Positions 10,171 through 21,990 of a DNA stretch of 64,000 bases are shown one piece after another. Every line of letters begins with the position of its first letter. Within the stretch, counting starts at the first letter, position 1. The translations under genes and the position numbers were made by a program. The notes under the pieces are model-generated. The model did not search any database and was not told the DNA's origin. It saw nothing but the letters and a program-made list of their open reading frames with translations. The DNA lies in assembly GCA_007570785.1 (NCBI GenBank), contig ML661885.1:18231119-18295118 (forward strand), written 5' to 3'. This stretch comes from Antilocapra americana. Taxonomy: Eukaryota; Chordata; Mammalia; Artiodactyla; Antilocapridae.

Positions 10171-10530
10171 TAAACTCACAGTGTCTCTCTCAGCAGCAAA
10201 CGGCTGCTCTGCCTACTGTCCATTGTAATAAACATAGTTTATTAAATAAACAAAGATTAGGCAGGTTTACTGCTTATTACAAAAGATCTGGGTTCCCCAA
10301 GACCATGCTCCTCGCTTGTAACATAACCCACCATATGGGCAGGTGCCACTTGACACTGGCAAACAGGGCTCACAGAACTGACATAGACTGTGAGTCTGAC
10401 CACTGTGACTGCTGCTAATAATAAACTCATTTGTCTCTAACCCAGGAGACTCAGGTCTTCTACCTGCATGCATAAAACTGTGGCAGGTTTACTTATTAGT
10501 TTGCAAGCATAGTGAAATCTCAGACTGTTC
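10171..10530. other. Unassigned non-coding sequence
   Basis: No repeat or gene was assigned. A minus-strand open frame at 10267-10473 has no recognised motif and is treated as chance. Confidence 0.45.
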
Positions 10531-10848
10531 AAAGTGAAAGTGAAAGTCGTTCAGTCATGTCTGATTCTTTGAGACCCCACGGACTATACAGTCCATGGAA
10601 TTCTCCAGGCCACAATACTGAAGTGGGTAGCTGTTCCCTTCTCCAAGGGATCTTCCCAACCCAGGGATCAAATCCAGGTCTCCCACACTGCAGGTGGGTT
10701 CTTTACCAGGTGAGCCACCAGGGAAGCCCAAGAATACTGGAGTGGGTAGCCTATTCCTTCTCCAGGGAATTTGCCCAAACCAGGAATCGAACTGGGGTTT
10801 CCTGCATTGTAGGAGGATTTTTTACCAGCTGAGCTACCAGGGAAGCCC
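10531..10848 (-). mobile_element. Dimeric Bov-A2 SINE
   Basis: Two A-type units in tandem on the minus strand: the first carries tcgttcagtcatgtctgatt to gagccaccagggaagccc (ending about 10729), the second begins aagaatactggagtgggtag and ends gctaccagggaagccc at 10848. The left edge has the aaagtgaaagtgaaagt tail typical of the dimeric subfamily. About 318 bp, near full length. Confidence 0.93.
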
Positions 10849-12430
10849 TTCTAGGCCCTTCAAGGTGCTTCATAAAGATCAGGCAGCCAACTACCCTAGT
10901 CTGCCTCCTTTTGATTTTTACTGGAAACCAACCAAATGTTAAGAAATTTCACCTAAAATTGCCAAGGTTGCAGAGAAAAAGGAGATACTTTTCATGTGTT
11001 TTCATTCTTGGAACTCATGTATCTTTGATCTATGGGAGAGACTATCACTCTAGAGACCTGAAACATAAAGTTATGGACAAGATTGTCTGAATGTGTCAAA
11101 GGTATTAAGCTTAAGTACCTTCTAAAATCAGCACTTTCCAGTGTGTAGAAAACTAAATTCTAGAACTTTGAACATGTATTAATAAAAAAAATTGCTTAGT
11201 CTTATGTTGGTGACAAAATAAGTACATCTTTAGGTTGATATGCATGAATATCAGATCATCTTCTTGTTTAATAAAGAAATAAAACATTTTGAAGAAGTAA
11301 TTTCTTATTTTGAAACCACATAATTTTTTACTCATCAGCAATTCAATTAGCAAATCTACAGAAAATGTAAATTTATTTTAGATATAGGAAATTAGTATAA
11401 TGTTTATGCTAATAAAATTATGATCCCACAATAAAAATATCAAATATGACTTCTTACAAAGTTGATCTATACTTTCTGATAGATATAAAATATTGGTTTC
11501 ATTAAGCTAGAAGTGTTTCCCCCTCTTTATTCTATCATTTTTGGTGTATTGTTTAAATGAGTTATCAAAAATTCTTTACTTTCATGAGTTTTACACTAAT
11601 ATTTATTGCTTTAAATATCAACAAAAGCATGATTTTAACTTTTTACATAGATATGTTTTATAACCATGAAATTGCTCCAAGGGTAGGCAATAAATATGAA
11701 ACAAACGTGAACATAGAATAATATACTAGTATCAATGTCCACCATGGTCCCAATCCACTAATATACACATACAAACTGCAAACTAGCAGAAAACTAAAAT
11801 AAATTAATATATATAAATATATCATTTATATTTTAAATATTAAATATTTATTTATTAAGATAAATAAAATAACTTTAATAAGTAACATTTATTATTAGTA
11901 GATTATATGCACAATATTTAGGCAGTTAATCTCACCTCCTCTAATATATCTCAAAGAATAAATGAAGACAATTTTCACTTGATTGTCATTTTCCTCATTT
12001 CAATATTTCTAAAACTAGTACTATTAGCAGTCTATATTTTAGTGAATGCACAAAATATTGCACATACTATTTCAAATTCCTAAGAAGTCTTAACCAAAAC
12101 AGCATTATTAATATCTCCTTTTCCAGAAAACTGGCTCATTCATTCATTATCAAAACAAATATGGAAATATAATATCAATCTTTATATCTAACCCACTTCT
12201 ATAGTTCTGTGCTCCAAGCTTATTTGTTTAATTTTGAGATTACAAACTATCAACTTCTTTCCTTTATGGATTCAACAAGATATAAATTTTCCTCTAACAT
12301 AACTATAATTTTATTCATTTTTTCTTAAAAATAAAAATTCTAAAAAAAAAAAGGAAAAATTCTGTAATTTTTGACCTCTTTAAATAGTGGTTTATACTTT
12401 CCTTAAAAATCATGAGCCTAAACTAAGGGT
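10849..12430. other. Very AT-rich unassigned block
   Basis: From about 11,100 to 12,400 the sequence is exceptionally AT-rich, with a core at 11,795-11,880 made almost only of A and T (tatataaatatatc, attaaatatttatttatt). No gene or transposon was recognised. It could be a matrix-attachment type or simply neutral AT-rich DNA. Confidence 0.5.
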
Positions 12431-12622
12431 TAAGAGAAGTCACTCAGTAGTGTCCAACTCTTTGCAATCCGATGGGCTGCAACCTACCAGGTTCCTCTGT
12501 CCATGGAATTTTCCAGGCAAGAGTACTGGAGTGGGTTGCCATTTCCTTCTCCAGGGGATCTTCCCTACCCAGGGATCGACCAGGGCCTCCCACATTGCAG
12601 GCAGACGTTTTACCATCTGATC
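12431..12622 (-). mobile_element. Bov-tA SINE, minus strand
   Basis: Order as expected for a reversed element: agtcactcagtagtgtccaa, gttcctctgtccatggaatt, caggcaagagtactggagtg, ggggatcttccctacccagg, cattgcaggcagacg and the reversed head fragment accatctgatcca. Nearly complete. Confidence 0.92.
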
Positions 12623-12710
12623 CAACTAAACTGAACCCAAAACTTATAAAATTCTTTCCTTAACCTGTTAGAAATTTTCACTAGAGGCCATAAGGACTAT
12701 AACTAGTATA

Positions 12711-12727
12711 CATGCATGCATGCATGC
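12711..12727. repeat. (CATG)n microsatellite
   Basis: About four CATG units immediately left of a SINE whose 3' tail lies on this side. It probably grew from the SINE tail. Confidence 0.85.
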
Positions 12728-12928
12728 TCATTTATGTCTGATTCTTTGCCACCCCATGGACTCTAGCACAGTAGGCTCCTCTGTCCATGGGATTCTCCAG
12801 GCAAGAATACTGGAGTGGGTTGCTATTTCCTCCTCCAAGGGATCTTCCCAACCCAGGAATTGAGCCCATGTCTCCTGAGTCTCCTGCATTGCAGGCTGAT
12901 TCTTCAGCACTGAGCCACCTGGGCTTCC
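12728..12928 (-). mobile_element. Bov-tA SINE, minus strand
   Basis: Blocks gattctttgccaccccatgg, aggctcctctgtccatggga and caggcaagaatactggagtg are clear, then the reversed head with a small duplication (gtctcctgagtctcctgcat), ending gagccacctgggcttcc. Confidence 0.93.
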
Positions 12929-13623
12929 AAAGTAATTTTAAAAGAAATGATCATTAATCACCCTGCATATGAAAATAAATGATTGTCTTATGCAGAAGAG
13001 AATGATAGCAAATATTAATAATCAGTGAGCATATCCTTTTGTCCAAGGGGAATTCAGGGAAAAATTAATTTTCAATAAATCATTTCATGTTTCAAAAAGC
13101 AATGTGACAGTCATCACACATCTTATTCTTCCTGTATATACCTAAACAAATAGCTAGGATATTAAAACAACCATATGAAGACCTAGAATGAAAACTTTCC
13201 TTTAGTGAAAGCAAATCTTGGAATACATTTAACCTAATTAGCTAAGCCTGTTCTTTACAAGTAACTTTAACTAATAACTGACATCCTCTAATGCAGACCA
13301 TACTGAGAATTTGCAAGTTTCTCATAGTGAGTATTATGCTCGTCTTTAGAGATCTTCTTAAGAGGCACACACATTTTTGGGGTCACCATCACTTTCTTTA
13401 GTGTGAATGTGACTGTCTGGAATGTCATGTACCTAGCATGTAACTGGAAAACTGAGAAAAGGAAGGATTCTATTGTTGTCTTCTGGACTTGAATGATATT
13501 AAAATATATGTCAATTATTTTTCATGACTTCTCAATTTTATGGTGCTTTTTGTTATGAACATTCTTTTGTGGTAAAGTCACTGTCTCCATCTTGTCTCCA
13601 TTTTAAGGGTTACCATAGAATTG
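12929..13623. other. Unassigned non-coding sequence
   Basis: No gene or repeat was recognised; AT-rich with no long frame. Confidence 0.5.
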
Positions 13624-13848
13624 TATGCATGCATGCCAAGTTGCTTCAGTCACATCAGATTCTTTGCAAACCTATGGACTGCAGCCCACCAGGCTCCTCT
13701 GTCCATGGGATTCTCCAGGAAAGAATACTGAAGTGGGTTGCCATTCCCTCCTCCAAGGAATCTTCCAGATTCAGGATTCAAACCTGCATCTCCTTTGACT
13801 CCTGAATTGCAAGCAGATTATTTACCACTGAGCCACCAGAGAAGCCCT
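13624..13848 (-). mobile_element. Bov-tA SINE, minus strand
   Basis: Starts at a tgcatgcatgcc tail and shows gcagcccaccaggctcctct, gtccatgggattctccagga and the reversed head ending gagccaccagagaagccc. Full length and moderately diverged. Confidence 0.93.
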
Positions 13849-14074
13849 GCCATAGGATTATTTACTGTTAGTTACTAAAAAAGAGCAGTCATGCATGAAA
13901 CAAAAGACCTGTTTTTCCAGATAAACTTTTGTTTTGCAAATGGCTTGTGATCAGACATTGTGCTGTTTTTTGTTTCTTAGAGAATAAAGGTTAAAGTAGA
14001 ATGCTCAAATGGTATGAAATGCCTGGTGGACGTGTTAGATGTCTTCTACCCCAGAAGTATGGCAGGCTCTGCAA

Positions 14075-14281
14075 TGTGAAAGTATTAGTCGCTCAGTCCT
14101 GTCTGACTCTGCTGTCCCATGGACTGTAGCCCCTCCAGGCTCTGCCGATGTAATTCTCCAGGCAAGAATACTAGCGTGGGTTGCTATTTCCTTCTCCAGG
14201 GGATCTTCCAGACCCAGAGATTGAACCCAGGTCTTCAGCATTGCAGCAGATTGTTTATCCTCTGAGCCACCAAGAAAGCCC
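14075..14281 (-). mobile_element. Bov-tA SINE, minus strand
   Basis: Starts tgtgaaagtattagtcgctc and ends gagccaccaagaaagccc. Directly after it ggtggcttccctagtggct repeats the head in the opposite orientation, so the right edge forms a hairpin (arms 14265-14280 and 14285-14300, 13 of 16 matching). Confidence 0.92.
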
Positions 14282-14950
14282 GGTGGCTTCCCTAGTGGCT
14301 CTGTTATTTTTTCTTGTTTGCTTTTATTCTGATTATCATTATTATTGATTTTTTTATGATTATTACTGAAATAATATAATAGGATATAGAAATAATCTAC
14401 AAATTCTCTGTCCCATTGCAGCTTTAAATCCAGAGCTGGAGGTGGTTAGGTGAGAAGATTATAAAAGTCAGTTAAAAGAGAGAACTACTGAGGGACAGAA
14501 AAGCACAAGCAAGGAATTGGAAATGTCACCAAGGGGTAGGAGGATGAGAGAGTATGTGTGGTGAAATTTTAAAGAGGTTACCCAAAGTAAATTTTATCAT
14601 GAATAGAAATACTCCAAAAAGCCTATATAGTTAAACTGCTTGAATAAATTTTAAAAAATGTATTTATTTACCAAATAATTTTAAATGAACATGTGCAATT
14701 TTTAGGAAAAGAAGAGATTGTGATTCACTGATTATTGATCTATCATGACTCTTTGACTATTTAATCTGATAATATCTATGGGGTCAAGCTAAATACGAGG
14801 GAATCAGTTTAAGAGTTTTATTCTTTTCTTCAAATCTTGTGTCATATTGCTACTGGCCCAGATAAGAAACATGCTTTTTTTTTTTCTAGATTAAGATATA
14901 ATAAAAATCAGAAAAATTGTATCATTACCTTCTAAAGTTTATACCTAAAT
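14282..14950. other. Unassigned non-coding sequence
   Basis: Apart from the 20-bp inverted SINE-head scrap at its left edge and a run of T at about 14,875-14,885, nothing was assigned. Confidence 0.5.
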
Positions 14951-14958
14951 AACTTGAC

Positions 14959-15157
14959 TGGGCTTCCCTGGTGACTCAGATGGTAAAAAATCTGCCTCTA
15001 ATGTTCAATCCCTGGGTCAGGAAGATCCCTTGGAGAAGGGAATGGCAACCCACTGCAGTATTCTTGTCTGGAGAATCCCAGGGACAGAAGAGCCTGACCC
15101 TCCATGAGGTCGCAGAGTCAGACATGACCGAGCGACTAACACACAACACAAACGTGC
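14959..15157 (+). mobile_element. Bov-tA SINE with 8-bp target duplication
   Basis: Head gggcttccctggtgactcag, then a shortened tRNA-like part (atctgcctctaatgttcaat lacks about 20 bp of the usual B-box region) and a complete Bov-A body. The direct repeat aacttgac flanks it (14951-14958 and 15158-15165). Confidence 0.93.
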
Positions 15158-15165
15158 AACTTGAC

Positions 15166-16014
15166 ATCTTCCCACCTGCCCTAACAGAGAGGCATAAGAA
15201 AGAATATAAAAGCCTTTTCTAGACCAATGAAACTGTTTTATTAATAGTAACATATAGCAATAGGCAATTTAAACATACATGGAGACATTTAGCTAATTAT
15301 CTTTAGACATCTTCATCTAGTCCACCTTAGAAGTAAAGTGCTAAACTTATGCCTTGTATTTGCATTTAATTATTTCATCAAAGAAGGGAAAAAGGATGGG
15401 AGAACAGATAAAATAAGATGGCAAAATACTGAAGCTGAGTGACAGCCACCAATTTTAGGAGGTTCAATATGCCATTCTTCCTACTTCTGTAGTAATGTTT
15501 GAGATGTTTTATAATAACTTATAAAAAATAAGGTCCTCATTTTAGAATATTTTGAATTACCATCAAGTGCTAAAGAAGTCATAAGAAGTCACTGCTTCCT
15601 CATCCATTGAGGACATAAATTGCAAATCCAATGTTTTAAATATTTCAAAATAAAATCATCTTATAGTCAAATGATTAGTTCATAACATCCGTCTTTATTT
15701 GTAAGCCAAAATAAAATATCCCATACTTTTTAAGGTAGTATATCAATATTTCATTTATATATGTGTCCCTATAGATAAGAAAATCATAATTCCTCAGTTT
15801 GGGCTCTGTCCATATATATAACCACAGCCTATATTCCTATGGAAGTGGGGTGAGCCTCGGCCTCATCTTGAATATCTCATGCGCCCTAATTTTAGCACTG
15901 AAGGTCATCTTGGAACCTATCTACTTTGGTTTAAAGTATAGGATCTCTCTGTATTCAATTCTGAAGCATGATGATTTAAGGTATTTATCAAAGGGGTCAG
16001 CTTTGACCTAATCT
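15166..16014. other. Unassigned non-coding sequence
   Basis: No familiar repeat or gene. A 70-codon plus frame (15799-16011) has no recognised domain. Confidence 0.5.
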
Positions 16015-16027
16015 ATACCCAGCAGAG

Positions 16028-16235
16028 AGCTTCCCTGGTGGGTGAGATGGTAAAGAATCTGCCTGCAATGTGGGAGGCCTGAGATCAATCCCTGGGTTGG
16101 GAAGATCCCCTAGAGGAGGCAACCCAATCAAGTATGCTTGCCTGGAAAATCGCCATGGACAGAGGAGACGAGTGGGCTACAGTCCATGGAGTCACAAAGA
16201 ATACGACGTGACTGAGTGACTAAGGACACACACAC
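16028..16235 (+). mobile_element. Bov-tA SINE, target duplication of 13 bp
   Basis: Head gcttccctggtgggtgagat through to gtgactgagtgactaaggac and a CA tail. Flanks atacccagcagag (16015-16027) and atatccagcaaag (16236-16248) match at 11 of 13 positions, consistent with an aged target duplication. Confidence 0.92.
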
Positions 16236-16269
16236 ATATCCAGCAAAGCAGAATGGAAATAGCCTATCT

Positions 16270-16343
16270 GTTGTTGTTCAATTGTTAAGTTGTGTCTGAC
16301 TCTCTGTGACCCCACGGGCTACAGCACACCAGGCCTCCCTGCA
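16270..16343 (-). mobile_element. Short BovB/Bov-A 3' fragment
   Basis: gttgttgttcaattgttaag, then tgtctgactctctgtgaccc and cacaccaggcctccctg: this is the reversed 3' end shared by BovB and Bov-A SINEs, about 74 bp only. Confidence 0.8.
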
Positions 16344-16821
16344 GTTTATTTGAGAGAGCAATTTTCCCAGATTCCCTGGGCTAATGATGACCAGCAATCA
16401 AGGTGAAATCGTTAGGAGCAGAGAGGTGTTCAAACATACACCTACTGCTTAACCAGACACCTGGCCGTAGGGGGAAAATCTCAGGAACCTTTCTACTGAC
16501 AACATCCAGCAACCAAAGACTGCCAACACAAGGAAGTCAAAGAAAGTTAGACGTATTCCTACATCTGAACAAAAGAACATAGCAGAGGAAACTGTGGGAT
16601 ATCTCTGTAAGATCGAGTTGGAAAGGACTCAAGGGTTTGAGCTCACATCAGGTGGTTTTGGGGGACTGTTTAAGGAAGCAGAGTTTGTTCTAAAATGGAT
16701 GCTCTCAGAAAGGGGACATTACTGTGATCATGTATCTTAATGACTTTTATTAAGAAGGAAGAGGAATAAAGTAGGAATGAAGCTGTGGTTAATAAAGAAG
16801 CAATATTCTGTCCTGTTTGCT
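16344..16821. other. Unassigned non-coding sequence
   Basis: No family was assigned. The segment at about 16,380-16,560 is somewhat GC-richer but has no recognisable coding pattern. Confidence 0.45.
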
Positions 16822-18107
16822 GGTTCAGTTCAGTTCAGTTGCTCAGTCATGTCCGACTCTTTGCGACCCCATGAACTGCAGTGAGCCAGGCCTCCCTGTT
16901 CATCACCAACTCCCAGAGTCCACCCAAATCCATGTCCATCGAATTGGTGATGCCATCCAACCATCTCATCCTCTGTTGTCCCCTTCTCCTCCTGCCCTCA
17001 ATCTTCCCCAGCATCAGGGCCTTTTCAAATAAGTCAGCTCTTCACATCAGGTGGCCAAAGTATTGGAGTTTCAGCTTCAACATCAGTCCTTCCAATGAAC
17101 ACTCAGGACTGATCTCCTTTAGGATGAACTGGGTGGATCTCCTTGCAATCCAAGGGACTCTCAAGAGTCTTCTCCAGCACCACAGTTCAAAAGCATCAAT
17201 TCTTCTGTGCTCAGCTTTCTTCACAGTCCAACTATCACATCCATACATTACCACTGGAAAAACCATAGTCTTGACTAGACAGACCTTTGTTGGCAAAGTA
17301 ATGTCTCTGCTTTTTAATATGCTTTCTAGGTTGGTCATAACTTTCCTTCTAAGGAGTAAGTGTCTTTTAATTTCATGGCTGCAGTCACCATCTGCAGTGA
17401 TTTTGGAGCCCAGAAAAATAAAATGAGCCACTGTTTCCCCATCTATTTCCCATGAAGTGATGGGACCGGATGCCATGATCTTAGTTTTCTGAATGTTGAG
17501 CTTTAAGCCAACTTTTTCATTCTCCTCTTTCACTTTCATCAAGAGGCTCTTTAGTTCTTCTTCACTTTCTGCTATAACATGGTGTCATCTGCATATCTGA
17601 GATTATTTATATTTCTCCCACAATCTTGATTCCAGCCTGTGCTTCATCCAGCCCAGTGTTTCTCATGATGTACTCTGCATATAAGTTAAATAAGCAGGGT
17701 GACAATATATAGCCTTGACGTACTCCCTTTCCTATTTGGAACCAATCTGTTGTTATGTCCAGTTCTAACTGTTGCTTCCTGACCTGCATACAGGTTTCTA
17801 AAGTGGCAGGTCAGGTGGTCTGGTATGCCCATCTCTTTCAGAATTTTCCACAGTTTAAAATGTGATCCACACAGTCAAAGGCTTTGGCATAGTCAATAAA
17901 GCACAAATAGATGTTTTTCTGGAACTCTCCTGCTTTTTCGATGATCCAGCAGATGTTGGCAATTTGAACTCTGTTTCCTCTGCCTTTTCTAAAACCAGCT
18001 TGAACATCTGGAAGTTCATGGTTCACATATCACTGAAGCCTGGCTTGGAGAATTTTGAGCATTACTTTACTAGTGTGTGAGATGAGTTCAATTGTGCGGT
18101 AATTTGA
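16822..18107 (-). mobile_element. BovB (RTE) LINE, 5'-truncated, about 1.29 kb
   Basis: Begins at the left with the reversed 3' terminus (repeated ttcag units, then gctcagtcatgtccgactct) and continues through the 3' region and ORF2 back to motif A of the reverse transcriptase, ending near gtgcggtaatttgagcatt at about 18107. The endonuclease and the N-terminal RT are missing. Frames are open in pieces (18026-17838, 17789-17607, 17542-17042) but broken by stops. No clear target duplication was found. Confidence 0.95.
17042..18026 (-). pseudogene. BovB ORF2 reverse-transcriptase remnant
   Basis: Read on the minus strand it gives GFRKGRGN, then FIDYAKAFDCVDH (RT motif A with its aspartates, about 17865-17900), QGYILSPCLFNLYAEYIMR, an LRYADDT box (about 17585-17605) followed immediately by a stop, and the C-terminal GSKITADGDCSHEIKRHLLL to KLQYFGHLM. 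Several frameshifts and stops make it non-functional. Confidence 0.92.
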
Positions 18108-18150
18108 GCATTGTAGAGGGGGATATTTGGTAATTTCTGAGGTTTGCATA

Positions 18151-18214
18151 GTGACTTGGTATTTGTTTGTGTGCAAACAAATACAAAAGAGGACTTCTTT
18201 TTGTTTCAAGTCAC
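18151..18214. repeat. Nested inverted repeat beside the BovB 5' edge
   Basis: Inner arms tatttgtttg (18160-18169) and caaacaaata (18174-18183) pair perfectly around tgtg. Outer 8-bp arms gtgacttg (18151-18158) and caagtcac (18207-18214) also pair. The outer arms are short enough to be chance; the inner hairpin is exact. Confidence 0.75.
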
Positions 18215-18648
18215 CACGTTCACAGAGCAACCTTGTGTGATGATGGTGATCTTTAAGATAGTTTATATTCTGTAGCCAAACTGTTTAAGAGCCAGGTCAT
18301 CTCCTAGCAACCTCAAGGTACAAATATTAAGTCTGGATATTAAGGATTGCTTTTCTCCTTTCTCAGAGTTCTATCCTTCTATTAACTTGAAACATAGTAT
18401 AACCATTTATGTGTATCAAAAATTATTGATATTGACAATTCCATATAGTTCCACCTACATCAACTTAGGTCAAAAGGATGTTATACTTAGTCTACATTGT
18501 TTAAAATACATGAAGTCTTTGTTATATTACAAAATTTAAATTAAGGATGCCTTTTTTAATAAAGAATCAATATACAGTAGGGTTTTATCAAGAACAGGAT
18601 CTATATTCTACAGCCTAGCATAGTAGAAAGAATACATGTGAGCTTTGG
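18215..18648. other. Unassigned non-coding sequence
   Basis: AT-rich with no recognised repeat or coding signal. Confidence 0.5.
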
Positions 18649-18801
18649 AAGACAGACCCTGGGTTGGGAAGATCCACTGGAAAAGGGAATGGCAACCCAC
18701 TCCAATGTTCTTGCCTGGAAAATTCCATAGACAGAGGAGCCTGGAAGGCTATAGTCCATGGGGTCACAAAGAGTTGGACACTACTGATCAACTGACACAC
18801 A
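18649..18801 (+). mobile_element. Bov-tA SINE, 5'-truncated
   Basis: Begins inside the element at cagaccctgggttgggaaga, lacks the tRNA-like head, and continues to ggacactactgatcaactga and a short CA end. Confidence 0.92.
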
Positions 18802-19619
18802 TTTAGCATATTACTTATATATCCTTGGGTAAATTTTGCAACCTCTCTAAATCTCTATAGGATTATTTATAAAACATGCTTAAAAATACAAATTATTCAG
18901 TCAGTAAAAATTAGTTCTATCCTTTCCCTCCTAGATCTGCAATTTAAGACAAACTCCATTATGTCTGCTTAATGTTTACTATGTAATTAGCATAATGACC
19001 TCATCCTAAAGAATATGTTTAAGAAGTACATTTTAAAAGTTTCAAACAAACTCATGATTTCTGATATCATAAAACTTTCTCATCATTTTATTTCCCTTCA
19101 GGGCCTAATGGTCAGGAGTCTCACACTTTCAGAAAGAAATTGTAGTGGACAATGAAATAGTTGCTTCACATTTCCATTATACTTTATTATTTGCAAGCTC
19201 TCTTTTATCTTTATTTCAAACATCTTCTATGCATGTTTCTATTTTATAGAGCTGCATCATATTGTATTTGAAAATTAGCTAAGTGTGATTTTAAATACCA
19301 ATCCTGTACATTTTCCATCCAAATGCAAATAAAGATAGATAAAATGTTTGATCATTTCAGTAATCATGTCACATCTATTGTATTCAGCATATAACCTGAA
19401 TGAACATATAATAGTAGTATATATCAGAGCAATTTTGTATGCACTTAACACATTTGTAGGGTTTATAAGATGGAATTATAATTTCTAACTGGTCAAAATT
19501 TGGGGGGAATTTATGAGAGGAGGGTTAGCTGAGCAAACTCCAGCTACCATTGCTCTGGTTGGCCCTGACTGGTGGGTTGACATCAACTGTCCTTTTCATC
19601 TTGATCACTTGGCCTTTAG
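18802..19619. other. Unassigned AT-rich sequence
   Basis: Nothing assignable; AT-rich with no repeat or gene. Confidence 0.5.
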
Positions 19620-19720
19620 TGATTCTGGGGAATTCTGTGGACAGAGGAGTCTGGAGCGCAATAGTCCATGGGGTGGTAGAGTCAGACTTAACTGAAAGAC
19701 TAACACTTTCACTTTTCATT
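19620..19720 (+). mobile_element. Bov-A SINE 3' fragment
   Basis: gaattctgtggacagaggag, a diverged centre, then gagtcagacttaactgaaag and actaacactttcacttttca, the CTTTCA-type tail. Only the last 100 bp of an element are present. Confidence 0.85.
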
Positions 19721-19786
19721 TTCATCCTTAATATACAAAGAGATAAAGGTATACATAACTACAATTTTTAAATGATGAGATATAAT

Positions 19787-19966
19787 GGTTGTTGATGTTT
19801 AATTGCTAAATGGTGTCCTACTATTTTATGACTCCAGGCTCCTTTCCCAGGCAAGAATACTGGAATGAGTTGCCATTTTCATCTCTAAGGGACCTTTCTG
19901 ACTCAGGAGTGGAGCCTGTCTCCTGCAATGGCAGGTAGATTCTTCACTGTTAAGCCACCCAGGAAA
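19787..19966 (-). mobile_element. Bov-tA SINE, minus strand, diverged
   Basis: Opens gttgttgatgtttaattgct, keeps ccaggcaagaatactggaat and ends with the reversed head taagccacccaggaaa. A gap removes the usual gaccccatggactgtagc block. Confidence 0.88.
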
Positions 19967-21684
19967 TACAATTAGTAAATAAATATTTGACAAGTTATTT
20001 ACCTCATGGATAGTCAAATAGATGCAAACGAAATTATATTTTTTGACATTTCACATTGATAAAAGTTATAAAGAGCCACTATATTGGCAAAAACTTGCAG
20101 AAACAAGTTTTGTTTTTAATTTTTTTAACCCTGCTGGTGGAAATGCAAATTGCTACAACCTTTCTGGAAGGCAATCTTGTATTAAAAGCCTTATAAATGT
20201 GAGTTTAGTCTGACAAGAAAATAGAGCTATATGTCTAAGAGTGTAGCCTCTGCAGCCATTTGGTATAGGTTTAAATGTCAGCTCAGCACTTAAGAACTAT
20301 CTAATCTTGAGCAATTAAGGAGACTCTATTTAATTCTAGTGTGCATATTTAAATATTTCTTAGAAATTAATTGACAACATTTGGTTTCTTTTTAAATTGC
20401 ATATAATAGTGGTGTTTCCTACAGTTGATGACCATTGAATCAAATGTGATCTTAACATTTTTATGCATCAGTATTCTGAGTAACTACATCAGAGAGTTGT
20501 TCTGAAGATCAGATGAGTAAAAATGTATAAAGCAAGCATTGAGTAAATACATTGAAAGCATTTGTAAACTATTATCATTCTGTCATTATATTGTCAGAAA
20601 ACAGTCTAAGATATAATTAAAGATCTATGCATATGCACATTTGCCATAGTGATTTGTATATTAAGTTGAAAATAAAGGAGCAATCAAAATGTACAAAAAG
20701 GATTAAATACATGATGGCAATAAATAAAATAATAATATATGTCCTTAATAAACATGTTCACTTATTTATTCAATTATGTTCACAGTAGATGATTATGTTA
20801 AAAATAGTTATAAACTACATATATACTATAAAATCATTTTGTAAACAAATAGTTAAGTCATATATATTCATGTACCTTTTAGGAAAATAAGTGGAAAGGT
20901 ATGTTACTAATTATTCACATTTTATGTGACTTTTTTTTGTATTTGTAACTGTAAAATTTCCTCCCTTCATCCTGTATTACTGTATCTAATTTTTAAGTGA
21001 TAATTCAAATAAGTATGTTTTACAAGTTACTTTGCATGTGGCAAGAAATATTTTTGACTCAGCTTGGCAGGAAAATGAAGATTTGAAATTCCTTTCATGG
21101 ATCTGAGCAAGAGAGAAGAAAAGTGACTTTACTCCTTTAGGTATTCTTACCACACCCCACATACCATGTTCCCACAGCACCTGATACATTCCAAGCGCGG
21201 AATTAATGTTTGTTGGAGGATGAAAGGAAAGAAATAGTTCAAACTCTCCATCTGCAAAACAATTATGATTAACTGATGGCTCAAATGATGATTAGCATTT
21301 TTTAGCAATAAGGTATTTTTTTAAATTAAAGCATATACCTTCGTTGTTTTTTCAGACATAATGCTATTGCACACAATAGATTACAGGACAGCGCAAATAT
21401 AGCCTTTATATTCACTGGGTATAGAACCTTTTAAAAATGCATGATGCTGTGAAAAAATCACAAGGAATTGGAAGGGTTTCATAGATGAAATGTGTGTAGT
21501 TATTTATCAGGACAAAAGGAATGAGACTTTATATCTTTTCTCACAACTTTTTGACATATTTTATAGCTTGCATATCTTTGTGTGTAAACAGTTGAGAATC
21601 ACTCAGTGAAATAAAGATGGGGCAGATTGGTTGATTAACAGGCTTCAAGGAGAAATTTGCTGATTGTTCATTTCAGTTTTTTCC
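19967..21684. other. Non-coding sequence with a MIR-like remnant
   Basis: At about 20,230-20,560 words such as gtgtagcctctgcagccatt, aggtttaaatgtcagctcag and gagcaattaaggagactc resemble a decayed MIR on the plus strand. The rest is AT-rich and unassigned. No coding signal was seen. Confidence 0.5.
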
Positions 21685-21990
21685 GTTTACCAAATACTCA
21701 TTGATCCTTACAGAGTGCCAAGCAAAGTGCTGGATGGATATACAAGGTGAACAAGACAATGTTCCTGCCTCAATGGAGATTATGTCGCAGAGGAGCACTG
21801 AGACAGTAAATAAGTAAACAGTACAATTACAGATTGGGTGTGTACAATGAAGTATATACTCAGTGTGGTCACAAATATAACAGCAGGGGCTCAAGGTGAA
21901 CAGTAAGCTCTAGTAAGAAGGGTCTAGAAGGCCTTTCTGAAGACTTGATATTTAAACTGAAGCCTGAAAAATGAGCACTCTCCCCCCATG
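21685..21990 (+). mobile_element. Ancient L2-like LINE remnant
   Basis: Phrase order fits an ancient mammalian element: ccaagcaaagtgctggatgg, acaaggtgaacaagacaatg, ttcctgcctcaatggagatt, then agtaaataagtaaacagtac and aggcctttctgaagac. Strongly diverged; assignment by eye. Confidence 0.6.

Noticed and set aside
12711..12727. (CATG)n run as a regulatory array
   Set aside because: It is continuous with a SINE tail and similar TGCATG runs border other SINEs here, so it is a tail-derived microsatellite.
16881..17426. 181-codon plus-strand open frame, the longest in the window
   Set aside because: It is antisense to BovB ORF2; the minus strand carries the real, broken BovB reading frame. The similar 160-codon frame at 49004-49486 arises the same way, which confirms it is an antisense shadow.
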